From: Globisporangium splendens
Taxonomy: Eukaryota; Oomycota; Peronosporomycetes; Pythiales; Pythiaceae
DNA length: 61,284 nt
Assembly: GCA_006386115.1 (NCBI GenBank)
Contig: VFIW01000174.1
Location: forward strand, 1 to 61,284
Direction of reading: 5' to 3'
Numbering within the stretch: position 1 is the stretch's first letter; the number at the start of each line of letters is the position of its first letter. Below, in pieces: positions 42,194 to 51,523 of this stretch. The notes under the pieces were generated by a model. That model was not told the origin of the DNA. It saw only the letters and a list, made by a program, of their open reading frames with translations, and made no database searches. The position numbers and the translations under genes were made by a program.

Positions 42194-42741
42194 TGTAACC
42201 GGACACTTCCGAGTTACGCAGCACGGTACGTGTGTGAGGAAGCGTGTGCACGACTTCTCTCAAGGACTCTGTTCCAAGAACTGTTGCCTGCTTCCTGCAG
42301 TGCAACGATCGGTTACCTATAGATCTCTATAGAGTAACCGTCAATAACTAAAGGCTTAGTCAGAGGTAAAAATGGAACTGTTTATTTGTTGGGGGTTGCC
42401 CTCTGCAGGACACCCTGAGTTATCTTTAGTTCACTATCTAGCATAGTGAACTTCCGCTCATTTCAATGTGAACATAAGTGAATGGCTCTGAATTGCCGTG
42501 TTATTCAATTGGCCTAAAAGCATATAGTTTTAGCCTATGAGAGTCGTGTCTGTGACCGACCTCTAATCAGAGTAGCTTGGCTACCTTTGTGGTTCGAGAA
42601 AGTGCGGCGAACCTAATGGCTCGGCTGCTTTGGTGTTTCTCGTAGCTAGGTACGGAAACTTTAGTTGCATGCGGACTTAGTCCAATGCCAATAGATTGAG
42701 CTAAGTTGCTGCGGTGCAACTTAGCGTGTGACCCCGTTACA
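42194..42741 (-). repeat. Gypsy-1 5' LTR
   Basis: 548 bp, TG to CA on either strand, followed by the TTGCT target duplication. Confidence 0.95.
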
Positions 42742-42746
42742 TTGCT

Positions 42747-43008
42747 CCCCTTGGGCTCTTCCTACTCGTGTTCTTTCACTTGCGTGCTACTTGTTTTTTA
42801 CTGGATTTTTTACTGGATTTTCTCATATCTGATTTTTCTTCATTTTGTGTGGACAGGAGGGCTTCTGAGATAACAGATGGATTCTCGTCCTATCTTTACC
42901 TATGCATAAACATACAGTCATTCCTAAAGGTGTCGTAATCACCTACCAACATTCCGATGTACCGAAATATTGGTACATTGTACCGTCATGGTACCGTCGA
43001 CCCTTACA
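42747..43008 (-). repeat. Partial 3' LTR of Gypsy-2, split by Gypsy-1
   Basis: On the minus strand a polypurine tract (GCGGGAGGA) at the pol stop is followed at 43008 by TGTAAGGG, a typical LTR start. The LTR is broken at 42747 by Gypsy-1, and its remainder should lie left of 33914. Confidence 0.55.
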
Positions 43009-44515
43009 TCCTCCCGCGATTGACTTCTCGTTGGAGCTGTTGATATTCTCCGACGAGAACATTCCAATGGGAGACGTTTTTGACATAGTCTTCATTTTCC
43101 CAAGTGGCTTCGTGCTCAGGATAGCCGTGCCACTTTGTCAACCATTGCGTCTTGCGGTTTACTCGGCGTTGGCGAAGTAACTTCTCGACGATATACATCT
43201 TGTCGCCGGTATCTTCATCAATGTAGACGCGCGATGCTTTCGGGAGCGGTCGTGTTTTGAAGCGGTCATGATTCGGCACATAGTGAGATAAGATGTCAAC
43301 GTTAAACGACGGAATCATCCTCTTCATGCGACTTGGCAGTTTTAACTTGGCGACGTTGTTGTCGATCATCTTCTCAATCGGAAACGGTCCAATCTTCCTT
43401 GCCGCAAGTTTGGCTCTTTTCACTTCCATGTCTTGTGCCGCGTGTTGAAGCGATATGCGACGTGTGTCGAGCATCACTAAGTCTCCAGTCTTGAATGCGA
43501 CGTTGCTTCGCTTTTGGCCGTAGTAGCGTTTCTGAGACTCTTGCGCTCGCTTAAGTTGCTTCTTCGCTTTGTCAATTATCTTTTCTCTCTCACCGTGGAA
43601 GTTTTTTGCAATCTCAGCAAGATCGGTTGTTTCTTTGCGTTTGCCTACATTACTTGCTGCGGGTAGACCCACCAGATGACGCTCCTTACGTCGAGTGTCG
43701 ATTTCAAACGGCGAAAGTCCAGTTGAAGCGCTGGTTAATGTTGCGTGAGCGTACTCTGTCGTTGCCAGTTTTTCTGACCAGTCACGACCGTGGTACGATG
43801 TCATGCACCGAAGAGCGTCTTCCAATATCAAGTTTTGTCGTTCAGTTTGACCATCAGCTTGGACACGATGTGACGTGGTCATGTTCAACTTGATTCCCAT
43901 AATCTTCGCTAACGAGCGCCAAAAGTGCGACGTGAACTTCGGATCTCTGTCACTTATGATCACAGCTGGCATGCCGTGGTGGCGAACGACGTTATCGAAG
44001 AAGACGTGGGCAATTTTTTCTGCGTCGTCGGTAGTCTTGGCTGCGACGTACTTGGCTCGCTTGGAGAGTTTGTCGACGACTGTGAAAATCGCATCGAATC
44101 CATTCGATTCTGGGAGTCCGGTGATGAAGTCCATTGAAACAACTTCCCAGCATTCCTCTGGGATAGCGATCGGAATCAGCTTGCCATTCTTCTTTGCATT
44201 ACTGTGCTTCCATCTCGCACATGTCTCACAGCTGCTGACGTAGTCATGGATGTCTTTTTCTATACTTTTCCAATAGTACCATTGCACAATTCGGAGGTAT
44301 GTTCGACGGATACCTGGATGCGCTGCGATGGCTGAATCATGGAAACTCGCGATGACCTTCGTGCGAAGTTGATAGTCCTCAGGTACACACAAACGAAGAG
44401 TGTTATTCTGTGTGCGGAGATAGAGCAACTCATCCATCTTTGCGGACTTATCCGACGTGTCTTGGTTTTCCATGCGTCGCGAAACTTCTTATTCTTTTTA
44501 TAAGCGCTGATGAAA
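43004..44515 (-). pseudogene. Gypsy-2 pol, 3' part: integrase and chromodomain
   Basis: An open frame of 489 codons (44473-43004) with the integrase zinc finger (HPGIRRTYLRIVQWYYW to CETCARWK), DDE residues in SMDFITGLPE, IISDRDPKFTSHFW and RVQADGQTERQNLILED, and a chromodomain (VEKLLRQRRVNRKTQWLTKW). The 40 bp nearest 44515 are in another frame (ISAYKKNKKFRDAW), so one indel lies near 44465. The 5' part of the same gene continues at 52127 beyond Gypsy-3. Confidence 0.88.
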
Positions 44516-45145
44516 TGTAATGGGCTATACCTAGCCATTACATGAAGGTGGATCTGTTCTCAGATCTAGTGTGCATTGTGGAGAGACAAATAACAAAGGG
44601 ATTACAGTACGACAGTCCCCACATGCACATGTGACGTCATCCCATGACGTCACGAGCGTTCTCTGTGCTGATCAGTCCAGAATGTTGTTCACATGTACTA
44701 ATCAGTACAGAGTGATGACATTCATGTACTAATCAAGTACTGAGTGATGGTTCCTACTTGGGAAACTGCACTGGTGATGAGACCGACGTGTCTCTGCCAC
44801 CTAAAGTGAGTGGTGCGAGCCAATCACTCCGCAGGGAATTTTCCACGGGACTTCAAGTTCAAGTTTCCAGGAGATCCCGTAGGTTCAACCTCAGTGTACC
44901 CAAGATTTTATATATCAGGTTCATAGGTTTTATTGTTCACTTTTAGGTTTTATTTATAAAACGTGTAGGATCCCTTGGGGTTCATTTGTAAGTAGCGACA
45001 GGAACCATAAGCATTTCAATTCAGTTACAAATTTTCTCTCAAGCCCTCAAGTCTTCTTCCTCCCTCCAAGTCGTGAGAATCGCTTCCTCTGGCACAAGCG
45101 TGTGTGCCGTGTTTGAGGGACTGTTGTGAACAGCGCCCCATTACA
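44516..45145 (+). repeat. Gypsy-3 5' LTR
   Basis: 630 bp, starts TGTAATGGGC and ends CATTACA. Relatives lie at 51501-52126, 54741-55389 and 56832-57480. Close to its outer edge it carries an outward-facing ATG on the minus strand. Confidence 0.93.
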
Positions 45146-45147
45146 CC

Positions 45148-45165
45148 TGGTAGCACTTCGAGCGG
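45148..45165 (+). other. Gypsy-3 tRNA primer binding site
   Basis: TGGTAGCACTTCGAGCGG begins two bases after the LTR; TGG pairs with a tRNA CCA end. Confidence 0.6.
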
Positions 45166-45271
45166 TCCTTCCAGCGACCCAGTGAAGCGAAAAGGTTTGA
45201 CGACGCGGCTTTGAGCACGTCGCGCATTCCTGTCCAAGACCGAAGACCCTGCGAGCATCCTTGTCTGGGAC

Positions 45272-46315
45272 ATGGATGCTACAGGAACCCCACTCGGTCC
45301 AGCAGTACCGGAAACTGTCGAGTTGACTATTGAGGGTTTCCCTCATTTGTCTTTTCATGAGTGGATGGCGCTTGAGCGCATGCGAGATGTCATCGGAGAG
45401 GCTGCCGTGGTCAGTCTGCTTCGATCGGCGTCTCCAGAGGACCAGAAGAGCGCGGTGGTCAGTTTCATGCACCACGAGATCATGTCCTCCCGGAAGCAGG
45501 TCTCAACCCCTGTTTCCTCAATCAGGACGGTGCCACTGAAGCTTGACGTCTCTCCGTATCGCGGCGGAGAGAACGAACCTCTCTCACGATGGTTCGTCGA
45601 GTTGGATGCAGCCATCACTGCAAGACAACTGCGAGACCCTTCGCAGCAAGTGTTGTTCGCGATGTCCAACCTTGCAGGTCGTGCGAAGAGCTGGGCGTAT
45701 GGCAAGCGTTTAGCCGATCTAAACTGCTTCCCCAGCTACGAAGACTTCAAGACCGAACTCAAGAAGGCGTTTGAACCCCCGCAGAGCGAGTTCCGTGCGC
45801 GCGCCGAGTTCCTCAAGCTTCGTCAAGGCCGTTTCGACCTTCACTCGTATGCACAACGTGCTCGCTACTTGGTGTTGAGCATCGTTGACGAGCCGATTGA
45901 CGTTTCGACGCAAGTTGTGACGTTCATGGCGGGTCTGAACGATGGTCCGATTCGGAACCAACTGTTCCGCGAGTATCCCAAGACGCTGGACGAAGCCATT
46001 GAACGTGCCATGCAAGAAGAGTTTAGCATGAAGCAAGCGAAGTTCCATGGGTTTGCGTCGAGACCAATGCGGCAATCGAATGTTGCGCATGATGGCCCCG
46101 AGCCTATGGACATCTCGTACATTTCCACGCCTGGAAATGAGCGTCCTCGCAACGATGGGAAGTGTTTCCGTTGTGGGAAGTCGGGTCACTTCGCTCGGAA
46201 CTGCAAAGTGTCTTTGCCGGGTCGGCAAACGACACAGGGTTCGCGCTCGAACAACTACGGTCGCGGCCGTGGGTTCGATCGTTCCCAACGTTCAAAAAAC
46301 GGGAACGACCAGTAG
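45272..46315 (+). CDS. Gypsy-3 gag
   Basis: 347 codons from ATG 45272. The capsid part includes AMSNLAGRAKSWAYGKRLAD and LKLRQGRFDLHSYAQRARYL and FMAGLNDGPIRNQLF. There is one CCHC knuckle, CFRCGKSGHFARNC, then a basic tail. The stop TAG (46313-46315) lies 12 bases past the slippery heptamer and inside the frameshift hairpin. Confidence 0.94.
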   Translation: MDATGTPLGPAVPETVELTIEGFPHLSFHEWMALERMRDVIGEAAVVSLLRSASPEDQKSAVVSFMHHEIMSSRKQVSTPVSSIRTVPLKLDVSPYRGGENEPLSRWFVELDAAITARQLRDPSQQVLFAMSNLAGRAKSWAYGKRLADLNCFPSYEDFKTELKKAFEPPQSEFRARAEFLKLRQGRFDLHSYAQRARYLVLSIVDEPIDVSTQVVTFMAGLNDGPIRNQLFREYPKTLDEAIERAMQEEFSMKQAKFHGFASRPMRQSNVAHDGPEPMDISYISTPGNERPRNDGKCFRCGKSGHFARNCKVSLPGRQTTQGSRSNNYGRGRGFDRSQRSKNGNDQ

Positions 46316-49300
46316 GGGCGGGGCCTCCTACTGGGCTCGAAAAGAGGACTGTGCTTGTGGATACACAGGACTCTGGCCCCAATGTGCATGATGCACATGC
46401 AGTTTCCACGAGGGAGAACAGTGTCAGTCAAACGTCAAGTTTGGTCGTTCTCAAAGTTCATGTAGACGGTATTGCAACGCCTCTACGTGCTTTGGTTGAC
46501 ACTGGTGCGTCGAACAATTTTGTTCGAAATGAAGTGATCGCCAGGCATAAAGTACCAATGCCTGATGCGAATGAAGACAAGACGATGGTTATTCGGTTGG
46601 CCAACGGGTCAACTGTGAAGATGCCGAAGCGCGTGGTGCGCTTGGCAATGGAATGTGAAGATTTCCGAGGTGAAGACGAGTTTATTCTACTCGACCTCGA
46701 TGACAAGTTTGATCTGATTCTGGGAATGCCATGGTTGAAGCGTTATCAACCTAGCATTGACTGGATGAAGATAAAGATCTCCGTTGACAAGTCACGTGAT
46801 GCTGACTTGTGCTGCACAACAACGGATGAAGTGGTGTGGGTGTATACATCTGTGGAAGAGATCCCAGATGACCCTCGTGATATTGCGGTGTGCGATGGCC
46901 CCCCATGTTCACGAGCGGTACCCATCTTGAAGAAGACGAACGGAGGTGGAGCAGTCAGGCGCCAGAAAAAGACTGTCTCCTTTGCCATCGACCCTAAGAG
47001 TGAGGCGATGTGCGTGGAAGAAACGAATGGGAAAAGAGCCGAAGAGCCATCCCGAGACAAGATGACCAAGAAAAAGAAGCAATTATCGTCAAGTGTTGCA
47101 AGCGCAACGTGTGCCCCTGATCAAGGTACAAGTCAAGACGACGAAGGAAGTGTCCAAGCAAGAGTCACTTCGAGTGAATACGTGAACGTATTGGTCTACA
47201 ATGAAGATGGTGACAGCAACGTAATGCGTCACATTGAAGTCGAAAATCCTCCAAGCTCAGTCGAAGAGTTGATTTCCTTGCCATCGATGAGCAAGAAGAC
47301 GCTGAAGCGTAGCCTAGCGAAAGGCGAAATTTCGCAGGTCTGCATGATCGTCGATGTTGACGATGCAGAAGACATCAACACAGTATCAGCAACGGAGGCT
47401 GAAGTGTTCGATGAGAAGGCACGGAAGGAAAGGTTCGAGGGGCAGTCATGGGATGCTCTCAAAACGAACCCCGTGTATGAACTTGTCAAGGAATATGAGG
47501 ACATATTCCCAGACAAGGTGCCGGACGAACTGCCATTCGATAGAGGCGTTCGTCACGAGATTGACATACTTCCTGGCACGAAGTATTGTATCACACGACA
47601 GTGGCCGTTGCCAAGAGAACAAGTCGTTGCGATCGACGAGTTCTTTGCGCAACGTGCTAAGGCTGGGCATGTGCGAGAAAGCAAGTCTCCACATTGTAGC
47701 CCCACTTTCTGTGTGAAGAAGGCAACTGGTGGTTGGCGCATCGTCCACGCTTTCAACAAGCTGAACGACGCTACCATTCCAGCCCAAACTCCGGTTCCAC
47801 GCAAGGACATGATCCTTGATGGAATGGTCGGCAGCACTGTCTTCAGTGCTATCGATCTGAAAGATGGGTTCTATCAGATTCGAATGCGCGAAGACGATGT
47901 TCCACTAACTGCAGTGAGTACCCCGAGTGGTATGCTGTGGGAATGGTTAGTGATGCCACAGGGTTTGAAGAACGCTCCTGCGACTTTCAATAGGATGGTC
48001 ACGAATTTACTTCGTCCATTGAGAGGGTTTGCACCGAGTTACTTTGACGATATTTTCGTTCATAGTAAAACCACGGGTGAAAAGTCTGACGTTGATGTTC
48101 ATCTTGACCATCTCCGTCAAGTCTTTCAGGTCATGCGAGAGAATAAACTCTACGCTAACCTGAAGAAGTGCATATTCTTTGCACCAGAGATCCCCGTTCT
48201 CGGCTGCTTTGTGGGAAAGCATGGCGTTCGAGTTGATCCGGAGAAGGTCAAAGCTATTGACGATTGGCCTGTGCCTCAGAATGTCAAACAGCTGAGACAA
48301 TGGCTGGGTCTGGCCAACTACTTGCACAAGTACACGCGCAACTATGCAGCGTTGGTGCAACCCCTCACACAGCTCCTGAAGAAGGACATTGAGTGGGAGT
48401 GGTCCAGTGACCATCAAATGGCATTTGCCGAAGTGAAGAGGAGTTTGCGAGAAGCTCCCGTGCTGGCAATTGCAAACCACGACAAGCCTTTTCATGTGGT
48501 TTGCGATGCAAGCGATTATGCCATCGGTTGCGCCTTGATGCAACACGATGATGAGGGTCATGAGCGAGTTGTGTCGTATCAATCACGACAACTCCGACCC
48601 GCCGAACGGAACTACCCAGTCCATGACAAAGAACTTCTTGCGATGAAGTATTCTTTGGTCAAGTTCCGTGTCTACCTGCTTGGCGAGGAGCGCTTCGCGA
48701 TCTACACAGATCATGCGTCGCTGCGTACAGCGGTAAAGACTCCTCACTTGTCGCAAAGAATGGCGAGATGGTTCTCCTTCTTTGCAGAGTACAACTTTGT
48801 TGTACACTACAAGCCAGTCAAGACGAACATCTTAGCCGATGCGCTGTCAAGACGTCCGGATTACGATCCGAAGACCAAGAGTGAGGACACGGATGGAGCG
48901 TGTCGACTCTGTGAAGATGTTCAAGCGATCGCGGTGCGAGCTGCGACTACAGTGCGAGAAGAGATCGTCGAAGGGTACAAGTCTGACGAAACATGTCAGG
49001 ACTTGTTGAAGTATTTCAAGGACCCTTCGGACAAAGCACTGCAAGGTCTTCCGTCACGCACAAGATCGCGAGTTCACCGCTTCCGAGTACACAATGGGTT
49101 GTTGTACTACGCGGTTGAACAAGGGGATACAGCAAGGGTTGTTGTTCCCAACGACGAAGGTCTGCGTCATCGACTCTTGTATGAGTACCATGACAGTCCT
49201 TCGGGTGGCCATCTCGGACGTGAGAAAACGTTTCTCAGTCTTTCCCGGGATTACTACTGGCCACACATGTACAAATGGGTGCGCAAGTATGTGAGGACTT

Positions 49301-51078
49301 GCGAGATCTGCCAACGAGTGAAACCTTCTGGTTCCACTCAGGCACCACTTCGTTCATTGGCTGTCCCATCGGACAGTTGGAAGTCTGTGAGTATGGATTT
49401 CATATTCGGACTTCCGCGTGACAAACACGGACGCAATGGCATCCTGGTGTTTGTGGACCGATTCAGCAAGATGGTCCATCTTGCGCCGGTTTCGGACAAG
49501 ATCTCAGCCGAAATGACGGCCAAGGTCTTTGTAGACGTCGTATTCCGTCTGCATGGCCTGCCCGTTGAGATCGTGTCTGACCGTGACACTCGGTTTACGT
49601 CCAAGTTTTGGCGTGCACTGTTCGGACTTCTGGACACCAAGTTGGCCATGTCAACAGCGGCACACCCTAAAACGGACGGTCAAACTGAACGAGTGAATCG
49701 TGTCCTGGAAGACGTGTTGCGCAGTTATGCGACGTCTTTCAAAGAGTGGAGTGAGTTTCTCCCTCTTGCCGAGTTTGCGTTGAACAACTCCACGCATGTC
49801 TCGGCGGGTCACTCTCCATTTTATGTGAACTATGGCATTCATCCTCGAGTGCCTGCTTCCATAATGGGTGAGGTCTCTACCTTAAGTGGGGGAGGGACTC
49901 CGGCTAAAGGCAATAAGCCGCAGTCGTCGTATGACCTGAATGCTGTTGCCGAGTTAAAAGCCAACTTTGACTCGATGAAACCCCTCAACGACATCACTAG
50001 TCGTGAGGAACAGCAAGTCGATGACTTTGTTGTGAGGAGACAAGCCGTTGTGAGGTTTGTTCGAGACGCAATCGCGAAGGCTCAGGATCTGCAAAAGGAG
50101 CAAGCAGACAAGAGCGGAAGGAAGAACAAGCAAGTGTATAAGATCAATGATCTTGTATTACTTAGCACAGCGAACCTGCCTGAACATGCAGTGTCCAACT
50201 TGGGAAGCTCGAAGCTTCTGCCAAGGTTCATTGGACCGTTCAAGGTAGTTAAATGCAATGGTGATGCCTACACGCTAGACATACCTACACGCATGCGTCT
50301 ACACCCAACATTTTATGTGGGTAGACTAAAGCCTTACCTTCCAAGTGGATCTGCGGATCCTACGAGATCTTCCGCAAACGATCGAGCTGATCGTGAAGCT
50401 TCTCCACTTGATTGCGAAGAGCAAACAGCTCATCGCTCTGAAGATTCTTCTCGGCGTACAGGAGTTGCAGGACGTCGAAGGATTGGTCCTTCATTGTCTC
50501 CAACGCTTGAAGGCGAGAATGGTACTCGCCACGAAGTACCTCGAGAGCCGAACCTGCCTCTTCCACAGAGCGCAACAGGCGATCGTGAGCCAACTCACGA
50601 GACTTCTCGTTCTTCTGGAGTCGGACAAGTTCGCCCTGAACTTGTTGGAACCGTTCCTCGAAACGGGACTCCAAAGCCGAACACTGGGCACAACCCTCTG
50701 TCGGGACATCGATCTTTGACTCATGATCGGCGACAAGGTTCTCGAGACTCTCGCAGCGTTCCTCAAGTGTCGAACAACGCTGCTGCAAAGCCTCGATTTG
50801 CCCACGATGAGCACTCTTCCACTTCCAGAGTCGCTCAATCGTTTTCGCGTTCAGCCCCACCCCCATTGATAGACTCTCAGGGAGATCATCGCTGGGTGGT
50901 TGAGTCGATTGTTGATCATGAGGATCGACCGACTCGTGGGAAGAAGCAGTTGAGCCATCAACGCTTCTACAGAGTTCGGTGGCGTGGATATCCACCGAGC
51001 TCGGACACGTGGGAACCACGTCAGACGATGGAGTCTGATGTTCCCGACGTGGTCCGCAGCTACGAGAACCGCTTGTAG
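46162..51078 (+). CDS. Gypsy-3 pol polyprotein (protease, RT, RNase H, integrase, chromodomain)
   Basis: Open from 46162 and entered by -1 frameshift at about 46300; roughly 1590 residues of pol. Protease: VDTGASNNFVRNEV and DLILGMPWLKRYQPSIDW. RT: catalytic PSYFDDIFVHS. RNase H: FHVVCDASDYAIGCALM. Integrase: zinc finger HLGREKTFLSLSRDYYWPHM to CEICQRVK, with DDE in SMDFIFGLPR, IVSDRDTRFTSKFW and HPKTDGQTERVNRVLED. The chromodomain (VVESIVDHEDRPTRGKK then RFYRVRWRGY) closes the protein. The 240-residue linker before it is low-complexity Arg/Ser/Pro and lies opposite the antisense ORF. No frame breaks. Confidence 0.95.
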   Translation: MFPLWEVGSLRSELQSVFAGSANDTGFALEQLRSRPWVRSFPTFKKRERPVGAGPPTGLEKRTVLVDTQDSGPNVHDAHAVSTRENSVSQTSSLVVLKVHVDGIATPLRALVDTGASNNFVRNEVIARHKVPMPDANEDKTMVIRLANGSTVKMPKRVVRLAMECEDFRGEDEFILLDLDDKFDLILGMPWLKRYQPSIDWMKIKISVDKSRDADLCCTTTDEVVWVYTSVEEIPDDPRDIAVCDGPPCSRAVPILKKTNGGGAVRRQKKTVSFAIDPKSEAMCVEETNGKRAEEPSRDKMTKKKKQLSSSVASATCAPDQGTSQDDEGSVQARVTSSEYVNVLVYNEDGDSNVMRHIEVENPPSSVEELISLPSMSKKTLKRSLAKGEISQVCMIVDVDDAEDINTVSATEAEVFDEKARKERFEGQSWDALKTNPVYELVKEYEDIFPDKVPDELPFDRGVRHEIDILPGTKYCITRQWPLPREQVVAIDEFFAQRAKAGHVRESKSPHCSPTFCVKKATGGWRIVHAFNKLNDATIPAQTPVPRKDMILDGMVGSTVFSAIDLKDGFYQIRMREDDVPLTAVSTPSGMLWEWLVMPQGLKNAPATFNRMVTNLLRPLRGFAPSYFDDIFVHSKTTGEKSDVDVHLDHLRQVFQVMRENKLYANLKKCIFFAPEIPVLGCFVGKHGVRVDPEKVKAIDDWPVPQNVKQLRQWLGLANYLHKYTRNYAALVQPLTQLLKKDIEWEWSSDHQMAFAEVKRSLREAPVLAIANHDKPFHVVCDASDYAIGCALMQHDDEGHERVVSYQSRQLRPAERNYPVHDKELLAMKYSLVKFRVYLLGEERFAIYTDHASLRTAVKTPHLSQRMARWFSFFAEYNFVVHYKPVKTNILADALSRRPDYDPKTKSEDTDGACRLCEDVQAIAVRAATTVREEIVEGYKSDETCQDLLKYFKDPSDKALQGLPSRTRSRVHRFRVHNGLLYYAVEQGDTARVVVPNDEGLRHRLLYEYHDSPSGGHLGREKTFLSLSRDYYWPHMYKWVRKYVRTCEICQRVKPSGSTQAPLRSLAVPSDSWKSVSMDFIFGLPRDKHGRNGILVFVDRFSKMVHLAPVSDKISAEMTAKVFVDVVFRLHGLPVEIVSDRDTRFTSKFWRALFGLLDTKLAMSTAAHPKTDGQTERVNRVLEDVLRSYATSFKEWSEFLPLAEFALNNSTHVSAGHSPFYVNYGIHPRVPASIMGEVSTLSGGGTPAKGNKPQSSYDLNAVAELKANFDSMKPLNDITSREEQQVDDFVVRRQAVVRFVRDAIAKAQDLQKEQADKSGRKNKQVYKINDLVLLSTANLPEHAVSNLGSSKLLPRFIGPFKVVKCNGDAYTLDIPTRMRLHPTFYVGRLKPYLPSGSADPTRSSANDRADREASPLDCEEQTAHRSEDSSRRTGVAGRRRIGPSLSPTLEGENGTRHEVPREPNLPLPQSATGDREPTHETSRSSGVGQVRPELVGTVPRNGTPKPNTGHNPLSGHRSLTHDRRQGSRDSRSVPQVSNNAAAKPRFAHDEHSSTSRVAQSFSRSAPPPLIDSQGDHRWVVESIVDHEDRPTRGKKQLSHQRFYRVRWRGYPPSSDTWEPRQTMESDVPDVVRSYENRL
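46294..46332 (+). promoter_or_regulatory. Gypsy-3 -1 ribosomal frameshift signal
   Basis: Gag codons TCA AAA AAC give the heptamer A AAA AAC (46294-46300). Ten bases later 46311-46332 folds into an 8-bp stem (AGTAGGGG with CCTCCTACT, one G-U and a 6-base loop). The pol frame is -1 relative to gag and open across 46162-46315, so a shift here makes Gag-Pol. Confidence 0.8.
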
Positions 51079-51523
51079 CGTCGCCAGGGGCGACACTACG
51101 ACGACCAGAGCTGGGATTCGCTCTGTCGTCATCGGGAGTCCTTCTTTGGGCACGAGCATAGCCACGACGAAGAAGACGCTCCATCTTGTTCTCGTTCTCA
51201 AGACGAACAAATGTTCGCCATGAGTCTCTCTGGGCTGCGATGTGTTGGTTCGGATCATCACGATCGTTGATCCGACGCCAACTGAAGAACCGCTCCTTGT
51301 AGAACTCGAGATCCCCCTTCTTCTTCAGAATGGGAGATATGTCGAAGAGTTCTGGAGCTGTCTGCTGTCGCTTGGACAACGGACGTTCTTCACCTTGGTT
51401 TACTTGGTCACTTGGTCGCTTCATGGCCGATTGGAAAGTGAACTGCTCCGAAAGGTCTGCAAAAGTACGCAAGGTACTTGTGACTTTAAGGAGGGGATGA
51501 TGTAATGGGCTGTAACCAGCCAT
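50360..51523 (-). CDS. Antisense ORF of Gypsy-3 (coiled-coil protein)
   Basis: 387 codons opposite to pol. The first ATG (51523) lies inside the 3' LTR; a second candidate is 51424 (MKRPSDQVNQGEERPLSKRQ). The first third is basic and includes FYKERFFSWRRINDRDDPNQ. A Ser/Pro-rich linker follows. The last 150 residues are a strong leucine-heptad coiled coil (LQQRCSTLEERCESLENLVA; LQSDELFALRNQVEKLHDQL). About 720 bp overlap pol. Pol there codes only for low-complexity sequence, so constraint may sit on this strand. Its place matches the antisense ORF of Gypsy-1. Confidence 0.65.
   Translation of the reverse strand: MAGYSPLHHPLLKVTSTLRTFADLSEQFTFQSAMKRPSDQVNQGEERPLSKRQQTAPELFDISPILKKKGDLEFYKERFFSWRRINDRDDPNQHIAAQRDSWRTFVRLENENKMERLLRRGYARAQRRTPDDDRANPSSGRRSVAPGDATSGSRSCGPRREHQTPSSDVVPTCPSSVDIHATELCRSVDGSTASSHESVDPHDQQSTQPPSDDLPESLSMGVGLNAKTIERLWKWKSAHRGQIEALQQRCSTLEERCESLENLVADHESKIDVPTEGCAQCSALESRFEERFQQVQGELVRLQKNEKSRELAHDRLLRSVEEAGSALEVLRGEYHSRLQALETMKDQSFDVLQLLYAEKNLQSDELFALRNQVEKLHDQLDRLRKIS

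Larger units (their letters stand above)
33919..42741 (-). mobile_element. Gypsy-1: full-length Ty3/Gypsy LTR retrotransposon with chromodomain
   Basis: 8823 bp, bounded by two LTRs (33919-34465 and 42194-42741) that begin TG and end CA and differ at only a few positions. A 5-bp target duplication, TTGCT, lies at 33914-33918 and 42742-42746. The coding strand is minus: gag, then protease, RT, RNase H, integrase and chromodomain. A primer binding site follows the right LTR and a polypurine tract precedes the left LTR (34466-34482 on the minus strand, AGGTGGGGGGTGG). It is now non-autonomous: a nonsense TAG (39603-39605) ends the protease frame and a solo LTR sits in the protease-RT linker. It inserted into the LTR of Gypsy-2. 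Confidence 0.95.

Noticed and set aside
44260..44538. 92-codon minus-strand frame starting in the Gypsy-3 LTR
   Set aside because: It is the LTR's outward ATG reading by chance into Gypsy-2 integrase in the wrong frame.
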